Of a stretch of 54,870 bases of DNA, positions 35,985 through 45,138 are shown one piece after another. The translations under genes were made by a program, and so were the position numbers. The stretch's first letter is position 1; each line of letters opens with the position of its first letter. Under the pieces are notes generated by a model that ran no database searches, was not told the origin of the DNA, and saw only the letters and a list, made by a program, of their open reading frames with translations. Source of the stretch: Nocardioidaceae bacterium (GTDB lineage: Bacteria; Actinomycetota; Actinomycetes; Propionibacteriales; Nocardioidaceae); NCBI GenBank assembly GCA_029266455.1, contig JAQSWV010000012.1, forward strand, positions 1 through 54,870, given 5' to 3'.

Positions 35985-36211
35985 GGGCCGACCACAACGT
36001 CCGAACCCACGGCACTGGGACCAAGCGATTCACCCACCCCATCGCCGGCGAACTCGTTCTCGCCCACGAGGAGCTGGCCATTACCGCCGAGCCCGGCCTC
36101 GTGCTCCTGATCTACACCGCCGAGGCCGGGTCCCCCTCCGCCGAACGACTGCACCTGCTCGCCTCCTGGGCGGAACCTGCCCGAGTCGCCCCGTCAGTCG
36201 AGGGATCCTAG
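35984..36211 (+). pseudogene. XRE-family regulator fragment (MmyB-like ligand-binding C-terminus)
   Basis: Starting at 35984 with no start codon, the plus strand encodes about 75 residues ending at TAG 36209-36211: [20 protein letters not shown], then AGELVLAHEELAITAEPGL and VLLIYTAEAGSPSAERLHLLASWA. This is the closing part of the MmyB-like ligand-binding domain found at the C-terminus of actinobacterial XRE regulators. The helix-turn-helix and most of the protein are absent. The fragment begins exactly where the acetyltransferase fragment on the other strand ends, so a deletion or inversion joined them. Confidence 0.75.
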
Positions 36212-36415
36212 GTGCAGGTCACCTGAACCCATCCTTGAGGAGGCACTCCGCCGGGGCGATCCGTGCCCTCGTTCTTCGAAGGAACGACAGCAAGCCCATC
36301 GAATCTCGTCTGGGTCGCTGGCAGCGGGAGCGCCGATGGCCCTGACTTCCTGAGAGGTCATGCCGAGTCACTTGGCCGATTCAGCCGCAACCGCGTCGGC
36401 GGCCCACCCGGCGTC

Positions 36416-37600
36416 TCAGACCTTGCCACGCAGGATCCGGCGGAAGTAGATGACCTTGAGGGCGTAGCGGTCGAAGAGCCAGGTCGAACGGCGCGGCTTG
36501 GTGAGGTCGGGGAACGGCGCGGACTGTTTGACACGACCCTCCCTGTCCACCTCGAGCAGCATGAGCTCCCGGCGGTTGACCGTGATCGGCATGACCGTGT
36601 AACCGTCGTACTTCCGCATCGGCTTCGCGCTTCCGACGGCCGAGAGGTTGTGGGCGAGGACGTCGACCTGGGGCCGCAGCGCTCCCCCGGAGGGGCGGGT
36701 CTCGACGTTCGCTCCATCGCCGATCGCCCAGATCGACGGGTGTCGGCGGTGCTGCAACGTCTCGGGGTCGATGTCGACGAGACCGGATGAGGAGTCGACG
36801 GCGAGGCCGCTGTCTGCGATCCACCTTGGCGCCCGGTAGAGCGGGATGACATGCGCGTAGGCGAGGTCTGGGATGGTCCGTCGCCCCGTGGACGAGTCGA
36901 TGGTGACGGCACGACGCGCGGGGTCGACGCTGGTCACTCGGGCCTCGCGAAGGACGTCGATGCTGTACGACGCGAAGGTCTGCTCCAGGATCTTGTCGGC
37001 CGACGGGTGATTCAGCACCGACGAGCCAGGGATCGCGAGGCAGACGTCGATGGCCGAAAGGACACCCTGCCGGCGCCAGTGGTCGCATGCCATGAACAGC
37101 GGCTTGAGCGCTGTTGCGCCACAGGGTGCCGGTTCCGGTGGGACAGAGAAGACGACCGATCCAGCGCGCAGTGACTTCAGAGCAGGCCACAGCAGTGCCG
37201 CGGAGGCCGGGACGAACGTGGAGCCGGCCCACCCGTCGACGTACGCCTCCCGCAGCCCCGGGGTTGCGTCCCAGTCCTCTTCCATCCCGGGGCAGAGAAC
37301 CAGTTTCTGCCAGCGCAGCGTGCGGCCCTCGCTCGTGGTCACGGTCGAGCCGGCCGGGTCAACAGCGACGACACGGTCGCGGATCCAGGTGCAGCCGGGT
37401 GGCATCACGGCGGCCATCGGCCGTTCGAGCGACGCCATCGAGGCCTCGCCGGCCCCGACGTAGTTGAGCAGCGGTCGGTAGCGGTGCACCTCCTGGCCCT
37501 CGACGATTGCGATGTCCGACGCACCGTCGCGCAGCAGGCGAGCGCCGAGGGAGATGCCCGCGTTGCCGCCGCCCACGATGAGTAGGTTGTGCTGTTCCAC
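36416..37600 (-). CDS. FAD-dependent oxidoreductase, sulfide:quinone-reductase-like
   Basis: A 394-residue two-dinucleotide-fold flavoprotein. The N-terminus (LLIVGGGNAGISLGARLLRDG) binds FAD; RPLLNYVGAGEASMASLERPMA, LVLCPGME and HPSIWAIGDGANVETRPSGGALRPQVDVLAHNL follow. The layout fits sulfide:quinone oxidoreductase and relatives, with a C-terminal amphipathic tail (STWLFDRYALKVIYFRRILRGK) that may dock on the membrane. Few cysteines are conserved (a Cys in PEPAPCGATALKPLF), so sulfide oxidation is not certain. GTG at 37600 has GGAGG 5 bases ahead; a GTG two codons earlier (37606) is nearly as good. It stands alone on the minus strand after the SRPBCC gene. Confidence 0.82.
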   Translation of the reverse strand: MEQHNLLIVGGGNAGISLGARLLRDGASDIAIVEGQEVHRYRPLLNYVGAGEASMASLERPMAAVMPPGCTWIRDRVVAVDPAGSTVTTSEGRTLRWQKLVLCPGMEEDWDATPGLREAYVDGWAGSTFVPASAALLWPALKSLRAGSVVFSVPPEPAPCGATALKPLFMACDHWRRQGVLSAIDVCLAIPGSSVLNHPSADKILEQTFASYSIDVLREARVTSVDPARRAVTIDSSTGRRTIPDLAYAHVIPLYRAPRWIADSGLAVDSSSGLVDIDPETLQHRRHPSIWAIGDGANVETRPSGGALRPQVDVLAHNLSAVGSAKPMRKYDGYTVMPITVNRRELMLLEVDREGRVKQSAPFPDLTKPRRSTWLFDRYALKVIYFRRILRGKV

Positions 37601-37764
37601 GTCCACCTCCGCCTCTGCGGCCCGACGTCGGACCCAAGCGACGGTAACCGACCAGAACCCACCGCGAACGCCTGTCGGAGGAGGACGGCGGGACGCGGCT
37701 GGCGGCGGGAGGCCGCCACCTGGTACGAGCGGAGGCTCGACCCCGACCGTGACCGCGCGGACAC

Positions 37765-38244
37765 TCAGCCGGGCGCAGAAGTCGTATTCTGCTCAAAGGA
37801 CGCCTTGAGCGCGTCGATGGTGATGGTGCGCTCCTTGACGGCGAGCCGCCGCCATATCGGGGTGCCCAGGCGCCACACACCGTACGACGCCAGCTTGCCG
37901 CGATGGCGGACCAACGTCTCGCCGTCGCCGGAGGGCTGAAGGTGGTAGCTCGGCCAGCCCTCGAACTTGAGCCTGCCCGACCTCGACTTCTCCCACCAGT
38001 GGAAGACGATCGTATGTGGTGCCTCCATCTCGGCGATCTCCCCGGGCATGGGACCCTGGCTCGTCTCGTCGACGAACGTCGTACCGACGGCGGGGTCCCC
38101 GGGTGAGGTCTGCCGGGTGTGCTTGAGCATGCTTCCCGTGTCGGCCATCCAGTCGTTATGGCCCTCGATGTCGACGAGCCGTGCGAACACCCGGTCGATC
38201 GGTGCGCGGATCGTGCGCTCAAGCTCGAACTCGATGGGCTTCAT
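37765..38244 (-). CDS. SRPBCC (START/Bet v1-like) family protein
   Basis: A 159-residue protein beginning MKPIEFELERTIRAPIDRVFARLVDIEGHNDWM, the classic first strand and helix of the SRPBCC fold. GTTFVDETSQGPMPGEIAEMEAPHTIVFHW and a C-terminal amphipathic helix (TITIDALKASFEQ) follow. The fold forms a hydrophobic pocket for lipids or small aromatic ligands; the ligand here is unknown. It precedes the flavoprotein gene on the same strand by 164 bases and may be co-transcribed. Confidence 0.87.
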   Translation of the reverse strand: MKPIEFELERTIRAPIDRVFARLVDIEGHNDWMADTGSMLKHTRQTSPGDPAVGTTFVDETSQGPMPGEIAEMEAPHTIVFHWWEKSRSGRLKFEGWPSYHLQPSGDGETLVRHRGKLASYGVWRLGTPIWRRLAVKERTITIDALKASFEQNTTSAPG

Positions 38245-38422
38245 ACCACCAGCGTCCTCGCCCCAACAGGTTCACTACAAGACTCCCCGCGCCCTCGAGC
38301 CCGACGATGCAGGCACCGACGATGGCACCGGAGTCGCCGCGGCCGCGGTGCAGGGCGTGCGTGGCGGGCTCGGTGGTCCGTCCCAAGCGCAGTCTCGAGT
38401 GCCCGGCGCGTTGCATGAGCGG

Positions 38423-41400
38423 TCAGTCACGAGGGACGTACCGGCATGACGTCCCGGTCTGCACCGAGCGGTCCAGGTGTGCGCCGAGCTCGGGCAGCAC
38501 CGTCTCGATGCGGCGGATCGCGTCCCGGATGCGTGCGCTGACGGCCTTGCGGGCACGCTCCGCTGCGGTTGTGCCCAGCCTTACCTCGGCGCCGCCGGGG
38601 CGGGTCGCGCGGCGGAGCTCCTCCGAGAGCGCTTCCCGTTCGAGGGCCGCCCGTTCCATTCTTGCCAGGTCGTTGGAGGCACGGGACTCGTCTTGCTCGG
38701 CCTCCAGGTCCGCCAGGCGACGGCGATACGCGGAGAGCGCCCTGTAGTCCAGTACGGGCTGTCCCGGTAGTTGGTCGGTGACGCCACCCCCGGCCAGTTC
38801 GAGGGCGGGGACGTCGACACCGGGGTGGGCGAGCAGGTGTGCGAGGTCGCGCATCCCCTTGACGTCGCGCAGGTGCGCAGACCTCCCCCGGTAGCAGGCC
38901 TCCCAGAGGTCACCGACCCTGACCAGGACGGGCCTGGCGTCGTGTCCGCGGCTTTCCATCTGCCGTTCGACCGCGGCAAAAGCCGTGGCTGATTCGTCCA
39001 GCCACGACACGGCCCCCAACCGACGGTGGGTGGCCACCGCCTTCTCGAGGGCGGACCCCGCCTCTGGAAGCTCCCCTAGACACTCGTGCAGCAGCCCCAC
39101 CGTGTGGGCGTGGGATCCCATGAACGAGACCAGGGCGCCACCGACGGCGCAGTTGTCGGCGAGCGGGCCCAGGTCAGCCACCAGCTGTCGGGACACCTCG
39201 TGGTCGTCCAGGGCGATCGCCGCTGCCGCGACCTCGCCGACGAAGAGGGCCCACATGTACGAACGGTCGCTGCGCCAGTCCAGGGAAAGCACTGTGTCGA
39301 GCTCGCGGCGCGCGCCCTGCAGGTCGCCAGACCGGGCAAGGAACCCGGCTGCGACTGCGTGCGCATGGGTGGGGAGCCCGACCCACCAGCGCACCGCCTC
39401 CCCGGCCAGCTCCGCCAGTTCGGCAGGAACATCTCGAGAGCGCGCGATCTCGAGCCGCTGCGTCATCCGCACGTTACCGGCGTCAGGATCGCCGACGGCG
39501 TAGCCCAGCCGCTCGGCCTGCAGGCTGAGCTCATCGCCGCGCTCGAGGTCTCCATCGAGAAGCGCAAGGGCAGCTCGCCGGGTGGCGACGACGTAGTCGT
39601 GTCGGGGTTGGCGCAGTGCGGAGGCGTGCTGCTCGAACTCGGCCAGCGTGACCCGGAAGGCGGGGGACCCGCGCTCCAGCTCGGCGGTCGCAGCGAGCAG
39701 GAGAGCCTGGGCGAGCCGCTCCTCATCGCCCAGGCGACGTGCGAGCTCGACGATCTCTCGGGACACCACGATCCGCCGGTCGGCGGTGCCGGGAGACCAC
39801 AAGGTGTCGTGCTGCGCCAGGAGACAGCTCGCGAGCGTGGTGGGGTCGTCGAGTGTGCGCGCCAGTCGTACCGCCGCTTGTGCCAGGGGGCCCGCCCGGG
39901 GGCGGTCGGTGACGATGGAGTGCTGCAGCTGACGGGCAAGCGCGGCCGACACTTGTGCCTCGAGTGGCGTGAGCGTGCCGGCCAGGCCGGCCCGGGCATG
40001 CTCCAGCACGGCGATCAGTTCTGTGCGCGGCATCGCGAAGCGAGCTCCACAAGCTTCCAGTCCGAGCGCAGCGAGCCCGGCCAGCTCGGAGCGACCCGTT
40101 GCCCTCGCCAGGGTCCACGCCTCCTCCAGGCGGCTACGTGCTCGGTCCGCGGCTCCGCCCCGCAACCAAAGCCGCCCTTCCTCGCCAAGCAGGGCGACCT
40201 GATCGGCCGCGTCCACGCCCACCCCGGCGACGTCCACAGCCTCCCGGACCCGGGCCAGGTGACCCGCCGCCTCCTCGAAAGCGAAACGCGCCGTGTCCAC
40301 GGCGGCGGCCGCCCGGGCCCATTCGATCGCGGGACCTGCACCAGTCAGCGGCGCCGACGCGGCGAAATGCCGGGCGAGCTCGGCCGCGAAGATGGGTCGG
40401 CCGCTGCGATGGCGCTGCGCCAGGGCCGTCCCTATGCGGGCGTGCAGCACCTGACGCTTCGACGCCGGTACCTCGTCGAGCAGCGTCTCGCGATAGAGGT
40501 CGTGCGCGAACCGCGGTGGCTCGGCGCTCGGACGCCCATCAAGGATGAGCCCTGCTGACGCCGCTTCCTCGAGCAGCGTGGTCACCGCCGCGACGTCCTG
40601 GCCGGTGACCTCGGCTAGCAGCCCAGGTCGGATGACCGTGCCGGCGAGCGCGGCGACGTCGAGCAGCTGGCGGCACGCAGGCGAGACCTGCTGCACCCGG
40701 CGTAACACGGCCCCCCGGACGGCGGACGGGACGTCGACCGCAGGGTCGTCCCCCGCGGTGATGAGGTGGCATAGCTCCCTGGCGAAGAACGGGTGGCCCC
40801 CGCTGCGGGAGGACACCTGTGAAGCCCAGCGGCGAGCCGCGGCCGCTCCGGACAACGACTTCACCAAGGCCGTGACCTCCTCTGTGCGCAATGCCTGCAA
40901 CGGGAGATGCTCGGCGGCGACGGCCACGGCGGCGATGTCGGTCGCGGCGTCATCGGGAAGCTCATCGGGCCGGTAGGCGCCGGCGACCATCACACCACCG
41001 CCGGGCTGCCGGACGAGGAACCGCAGGAGCTCGCGGCTTGACCCATCGCTCCACTGCAGGTCGTCGAGGACGACTACCACCGGCGAGTGTGCCGCAGCCC
41101 GAGCCAGCAGGGCACTGGCCTCGCTCAGCAGACGCATGCGCCCCGAGGCGTTGTGAACCACGGCTGAGCCGGCGACTGCGCCGTCACCGACCACAGACTC
41201 CACGTGGGGGCCGAGTCCCTCACGGAGCTCCGGGCGGATGCGCAGCAGCGACCGCAGAGCCTGCGTCCAGGGCCACCACGCCGGCGCCTGCTCGGCATCC
41301 CAGCAGGTGCCCCACACGACGGTGCCACCCTGTCTGCTCACCACCTGCGCGAAACGGCTCAGCAGGGCCGTCTTCCCCATCCCTGCCTCGCCTGTGACCA

Positions 41401-41509
41401 GGGCGAGGCAGGGCCACGACGGAATCGACTCGCTCGGGGCAAGGCAACAGGCGTCATAGCTCGCGAGGAGCCGTTGCAGCGGCTCGACCCGCCCCACAAA
41501 GGCGGACAC
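38423..41509 (-). CDS. Large STAND-type ATPase regulator without a LuxR domain
   Basis: A 1028-residue protein beginning SAFVGRVEPLQRLLASY. The P-loop GEAGMGKT lies at 40-47 and Walker B at VVVVLDDLQWSDGSS. Sensor and winged parts and then a long TPR-like region fill most of the length. The last 100 residues are not a LuxR helix-turn-helix: they form a charged helix (LADLEAEQDESRASNDLARMERAALEREALSEEL) and a basic segment (ERARKAVSARIRDAIRRIETVLPELGAHLDRSVQTGTSCRY) that recurs in actinobacterial AAA proteins. GTG at 41509 is chosen because it opens the VGR motif; the upstream frame runs into the divergent gene. It faces a methyltransferase across a gap with clustered palindromes. Confidence 0.82.
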   Translation of the reverse strand: MSAFVGRVEPLQRLLASYDACCLAPSESIPSWPCLALVTGEAGMGKTALLSRFAQVVSRQGGTVVWGTCWDAEQAPAWWPWTQALRSLLRIRPELREGLGPHVESVVGDGAVAGSAVVHNASGRMRLLSEASALLARAAAHSPVVVVLDDLQWSDGSSRELLRFLVRQPGGGVMVAGAYRPDELPDDAATDIAAVAVAAEHLPLQALRTEEVTALVKSLSGAAAARRWASQVSSRSGGHPFFARELCHLITAGDDPAVDVPSAVRGAVLRRVQQVSPACRQLLDVAALAGTVIRPGLLAEVTGQDVAAVTTLLEEAASAGLILDGRPSAEPPRFAHDLYRETLLDEVPASKRQVLHARIGTALAQRHRSGRPIFAAELARHFAASAPLTGAGPAIEWARAAAAVDTARFAFEEAAGHLARVREAVDVAGVGVDAADQVALLGEEGRLWLRGGAADRARSRLEEAWTLARATGRSELAGLAALGLEACGARFAMPRTELIAVLEHARAGLAGTLTPLEAQVSAALARQLQHSIVTDRPRAGPLAQAAVRLARTLDDPTTLASCLLAQHDTLWSPGTADRRIVVSREIVELARRLGDEERLAQALLLAATAELERGSPAFRVTLAEFEQHASALRQPRHDYVVATRRAALALLDGDLERGDELSLQAERLGYAVGDPDAGNVRMTQRLEIARSRDVPAELAELAGEAVRWWVGLPTHAHAVAAGFLARSGDLQGARRELDTVLSLDWRSDRSYMWALFVGEVAAAAIALDDHEVSRQLVADLGPLADNCAVGGALVSFMGSHAHTVGLLHECLGELPEAGSALEKAVATHRRLGAVSWLDESATAFAAVERQMESRGHDARPVLVRVGDLWEACYRGRSAHLRDVKGMRDLAHLLAHPGVDVPALELAGGGVTDQLPGQPVLDYRALSAYRRRLADLEAEQDESRASNDLARMERAALEREALSEELRRATRPGGAEVRLGTTAAERARKAVSARIRDAIRRIETVLPELGAHLDRSVQTGTSCRYVPRD

Positions 41510-41528
41510 GGACCCAGTGTGGATCGAC

Positions 41529-41587
41529 GGGCGCGCCCTGAACAGTCGCCAGACGCTTTCTGGCGCGATTGCGCCGCTTCTGGCGCG
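41529..41587. promoter_or_regulatory. Cluster of GGCGC half-sites in the divergent regulator/methyltransferase gap
   Basis: The 131-base gap holds a perfect palindrome GGGCGCGCCC (41529-41538). The direct repeat TTCTGGCGCG occurs at 41558-41567 and 41578-41587, exactly 20 bp apart, about two helical turns. Between them GGCGC-GATT-GCGCC (41562-41575) makes a second inverted repeat. Evenly spaced half-sites between divergent genes are typical of an operator, here most simply for the ATPase regulator or a partner. Confidence 0.5.
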
Positions 41588-41640
41588 TCGTAGGACAGGA
41601 CGTACGAGCGACCGCACCGCCGGTCGGAGAGGAGCCCGCC

Positions 41641-42498
41641 ATGACCACCACCACGTTCGACCCGCACCAGTACAAGGTGACCACCCGAGCTCAGTGGGAG
41701 GACGCCGCGGATGCGTGGCACCGCTGGGGCCCGGTGATCGAGGACTGGCTGGGCCGCGCCACCGACCAGATGCTGGACGCCGCCGCAATCCGGCCCGGCG
41801 CCCGAGTCCTGGACGTGGCTGCAGGTGCCGGCGGCCAAACCCTCGCCGCAGCCCACCGGGTCGGCGCCCGAGGCCACGTGCTCGCCACCGACATCTCCCC
41901 CGCGCTTCTGGAGCACGCGGCGTCGTCGGCCCGCGGGGCAGGTCTCACCAACATCAGCACCAAGGAGCTCGATGGCGAGGATCTCGACGTCGACCATGAC
42001 TTCTTCGACGCGGTCATCTCCCGCGTCGGCCTCATCTACTTTCCTGATCAGCAAGGTGCCCTTGCCGGGATGCTCCGGGCGTTGAAGCCTGGTGGACGGC
42101 TCTCGTCGGTGGTGTACTCCACCGCCGACCGCAACGGCTTCTTCTCGGTGCCGGTCGGCATCATCCGACGGCGCGCCCAGCTGCCGCCTCCCGCGCCGGG
42201 TCAGCCAGGCCCATTCAGTCTTGGCGCGCCGGGGGTCGCGGAGAAGGCGCTCAACGACGCAGGGTTCTCGGACGTCACGGTCGAGGCGGTCCCCTCACCA
42301 CTGCGGATGGCCAGTGCTGAGGACTGCGTCCGCTTCGAGAAGGAGTCCTTCGGGGCCCTGCACCAGATGCTGAGCGGGCTCAGCGACGAGGACAAGGACG
42401 AGGCCTGGGCGGAGATCGCCGAAGCGCTCCGCGAGTTCGAGAGCTCCGACGGCTTCATCGGTCCCTGCGAGATGCTCGTCGTCTCCGGCCGCAAGTAG
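41641..42498 (+). CDS. Class I SAM-dependent methyltransferase (UbiE-like)
   Basis: A 285-residue methyltransferase: AWHRWGPVIEDWLGRATDQMLDAAAIRPGARVLDVAAGAGGQTLAAAHRVG gives motif I (VLDVAAGAGGQT), VLATDISPALLEHA motif II, FFDAVISRVGLIYFPDQQGALAGMLRALKPGGRL motif III. The layout matches the UbiE/COQ5-like group that methylates small molecules. The ATG at 41641 has GAGGAG 6 bases upstream. It diverges from the large ATPase regulator and is its probable target. Confidence 0.88.
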   Translation: MTTTTFDPHQYKVTTRAQWEDAADAWHRWGPVIEDWLGRATDQMLDAAAIRPGARVLDVAAGAGGQTLAAAHRVGARGHVLATDISPALLEHAASSARGAGLTNISTKELDGEDLDVDHDFFDAVISRVGLIYFPDQQGALAGMLRALKPGGRLSSVVYSTADRNGFFSVPVGIIRRRAQLPPPAPGQPGPFSLGAPGVAEKALNDAGFSDVTVEAVPSPLRMASAEDCVRFEKESFGALHQMLSGLSDEDKDEAWAEIAEALREFESSDGFIGPCEMLVVSGRK

Positions 42499-42661
42499 CC
42501 CGAAGGGCGGGTGGAGCCGACGGCAGCGGCTGGTCACCACGCGGGATCGTCGCTCCAGAGGCTCGCGGACCAGCCGGCGAGTTGGGCGGACGCATTTCGA
42601 AGTGTCTCGGCTGCGCGGCCCCTCGGACAGGCTGAGTCGTCGGAGCGACAGACTGGCCAGC

Positions 42662-43135
42662 ATGGTCGAGACGGTGTACGGAAGTTCTGCGGACGAGGGG
42701 ATCCGTGCCGCGGCGCGGCTTCTGCACGACTTCAATGTCGAGTACGAGGAGCCCGTACCGCCGCCCGACGTTCTGGCGGTCCGGCTCTCAGGGCTGGTCG
42801 CCGACGGTCAGATCACGGTGCTCCTCGCTCGAGCGCGCGAGGGCGGCGCCCCGGTCGGAGTTGCCGTCATGCGGGTGCAGCCGTCGATCCTGAGCCTGGG
42901 TCAGGAGGTGTACCTGGCCGAGCTGTACGTCGAGCCAGACCGACGTGGCCAGGGGTACGGTCGGGAGCTGATGATCGAGGCGATGCGGGTGGCGCGCGAG
43001 CGCGGAGCGGAGTACGCGTACCTGATCACGAGCGAGGACGACCGGCTTGCCCAACGCCTCTACGAGGCGTCGGGATTTCGCCGTACCGAGGGGGCTGGTG
43101 GCCCGCTCATGGTCGCGTACGAGCGCGAGCTGTAG
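42662..43135 (+). CDS. GNAT family N-acetyltransferase
   Basis: A 157-residue acetyltransferase: GIRAAARLLHDFNVEYEEP at the front, VYLAELYVEPDRRGQGYGRELMIEAMRVARERGAEYAYLITSEDD with the acetyl-CoA loop RRGQGYG, and AQRLYEASGFRRTEG near the end. This is a complete single GNAT domain; the substrate is not predictable. The ATG at 42662 has no clear ribosome site, so a leaderless or weak start is possible. It follows the methyltransferase by 163 bases. Confidence 0.87.
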   Translation: MVETVYGSSADEGIRAAARLLHDFNVEYEEPVPPPDVLAVRLSGLVADGQITVLLARAREGGAPVGVAVMRVQPSILSLGQEVYLAELYVEPDRRGQGYGRELMIEAMRVARERGAEYAYLITSEDDRLAQRLYEASGFRRTEGAGGPLMVAYEREL

Positions 43136-43193
43136 AGGTGCACAGGGCTGCCCGCTGAGTGTTCGGTCGACGGCCCCGGTGCGATCATGGGTG

Positions 43194-43607
43194 ATGAGCA
43201 ACTACGACGAGTTCATTGCCTGGATCCACTCGGATCTCCGGAACGCGGAAGTGGCCGTTCACAACGGTGACGCCGGGCCTCGGCGTGCCATCTGGTCGAG
43301 GAACGACCCGGTCACCGTGCTCGGTGCCTGGAAGAACGCCGTGGGCCAGCATGAGCTGGATGAGCTCTTCGCTCATCTCGCGGACAGCTTCTCGGACTGC
43401 ACCTCCTACGACTTCCAGCTGCTGGAGGCCGAGGTGCTCGGAGATGCCGCGTACACCGTCGGCTTCGAGCACACCTCCGCCACCGTCAACGGTGTGCCGC
43501 GCACGTACACGCTCCGTGCGACGCAGGTCTACAGGCGAGAAGACGGGGAGTGGAAGGTGGCGCACCGTCACGGCAGCGCGCCACCCGACACCGTTGGCGG
43601 CTCATGA
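43194..43607 (+). CDS. SnoaL/NTF2-like protein (DUF4440-like)
   Basis: A 137-residue NTF2-fold protein: YDEFIAWIHSDLRNAEVAVHNGDAGPRRAIWSRNDPVTVLGAWKNAVGQHELDELFAHLADSFSDCTSYDFQL, then TYTLRATQVYRREDGEWKVAHRHGS. The ending W+VAHRH is typical for the DUF4440/SnoaL group of unknown-function stress proteins. Its stop overlaps, tail to tail, the stop of the following MFS gene on the other strand by a few bases. The ATG at 43194 lacks a strong ribosome site. Confidence 0.85.
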   Translation: MSNYDEFIAWIHSDLRNAEVAVHNGDAGPRRAIWSRNDPVTVLGAWKNAVGQHELDELFAHLADSFSDCTSYDFQLLEAEVLGDAAYTVGFEHTSATVNGVPRTYTLRATQVYRREDGEWKVAHRHGSAPPDTVGGS

Positions 43608-44918
43608 GCTGGGCGCACTAACCTGCCCCCGATCGGATCGAGGCAGCGCCATGCTGGCTGCTGCGGCGCTCACCGCGAGTACACCGGCGAGCAGCCACGC
43701 CGAGGTGTAGTCGCCCGACGCCGTTCGCAGTGCGCCGCTGACGGCCGCGGCCACACCCGCACCGACCATGTGGGCGGCGAAGACCCAGCCGAACACGATG
43801 CCGCCGCGTTCCGGCCCGAACGCGGAGCGGCACAGCACGACCGTGGGCGGGACGGTAGCGACCCAGTCCAGGCCGAACAACGCGACGACCACCAGCAGCG
43901 GCGGCTCCACGCTCGGCCCGAGCAGCGCAGGCACCGCGAGCAGCGCGAGCCCACGCAGGCCGTAGTAGACGGCCAGCAGCAGGCGCGGGTCGACCCGGTC
44001 GGTGAGCCAGCCTGAGCCGATCGTTCCGACGATGTCGAAGACACCAACCACGGCGAGGAGCCCGGCCGCCGTCGTCGCCTGCATGCCGTGGTCGTGGGCT
44101 GCGGGTACGAAGTGGCTGCTGATGATCCCGTTCGTCGTCCAGCCGCAGATGAAGAACGTCCCGCCGAGCAGCAGGAATGATCGGGTCCACAACGCCGCAC
44201 GCAGCACCGTTACGGCGTGCACGACGGCGGCCCGGGCGCTTGCCGGGGCGTCGCCGGAGGTGGTCTCCTCCACCGCCCCGCCGTAGGGCAACAGCCCGAC
44301 GTCTTCGGGGCGGTCGCGCAGCACCGTCGCCACGACCGGCAGCAGCGCGGCGCACACGAGCGCGACCGCGAGCGACGCCGCACGCCAGCCGAACGCGTCG
44401 ACGAGCACGGCCAGCAGCGGCAGGAACACCAGCTGCCCGGTCGCCCACGCCGCGCCGAGAATGCCGACCACCAGTCCACGGCGCGCGACGAACCACCGGT
44501 TGGCGACGATCGCGCCGAACACCAGAGCGACCGAGCCGGTGGCGATGCCGATGACTACACCCCACAGCGCCGACAGCTGCCAGGGGGCCGTCATGACGGT
44601 GGTCCCCAGGCAGCCGGCGGCGATGAGCAACAGCGCTCCGACGGCTGTGCGACGCACACCGACCCGCTCGAGCAGCGCCGCAGCGAACGGTGCCGCCAGC
44701 CCGTAGACGACGAGGTTCAACGACACGGCGAACGAGGTCTGCGTGCGCGTCCACCCGAGGTCGTCCTCGATGGGCACCAGCAGGACACCCAGGCTCGACC
44801 GGAACGCAGCCGAGGCAAGGAGCACCAGGAAGGTGACCGCCGCGACAAGCCAGGCACGATGCACCCGCGGCGGCCGACGGCCGGCGACCGCACCGCCGGA
44901 TGCGGCCGGTGCCCCCAT
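43602..44918 (-). CDS. MFS transporter (monocarboxylate/oxalate-formate-like)
   Basis: A 438-residue membrane protein with about 12 helices (AWLVAAVTFLVLLASAAFRSSLGVLLVPIEDDLGWTRTQTSFAVSLNLVVYGLAAPFAAALLERVGVRRT at the start). The N-terminal RxSLGVLL...W+R pattern and the central loop with GLLPYGG fit the monocarboxylate-type MFS subgroup, which moves organic acids. The ATG at 44918 (MGAPAASGG) is preferred because GGAGGT lies upstream; ATGs at 44939 and 44960 are alternatives. It is not obviously tied to neighbours. Confidence 0.85.
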   Translation of the reverse strand: MGAPAASGGAVAGRRPPRVHRAWLVAAVTFLVLLASAAFRSSLGVLLVPIEDDLGWTRTQTSFAVSLNLVVYGLAAPFAAALLERVGVRRTAVGALLLIAAGCLGTTVMTAPWQLSALWGVVIGIATGSVALVFGAIVANRWFVARRGLVVGILGAAWATGQLVFLPLLAVLVDAFGWRAASLAVALVCAALLPVVATVLRDRPEDVGLLPYGGAVEETTSGDAPASARAAVVHAVTVLRAALWTRSFLLLGGTFFICGWTTNGIISSHFVPAAHDHGMQATTAAGLLAVVGVFDIVGTIGSGWLTDRVDPRLLLAVYYGLRGLALLAVPALLGPSVEPPLLVVVALFGLDWVATVPPTVVLCRSAFGPERGGIVFGWVFAAHMVGAGVAAAVSGALRTASGDYTSAWLLAGVLAVSAAAASMALPRSDRGQVSAPSS

Positions 44919-45138
44919 GTCCAAGACCGCACCTCCCATCCCGCGCCCGAGCCGCGCCATCCCCGCACCCGAGCCGCGGTCGCAAGCCTAGAAGTCGAGC
45001 GTCGGTCGGGTCGGAGGGACCTGGACCAGGCCGAGTGCACCGACGCCCGGTCAGCTGCCGGCAACCACGAGCGCGGGGACCTGCTCTCATGTGTCGCTCA
45101 ACCGGGCATCCAGCCGGTCGATCGCGACGCCGTCGATG

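Noticed and set aside
39086-40558. A 490-codon plus-strand open frame
   Set aside because: Antisense shadow of the large ATPase gene caused by high G+C.
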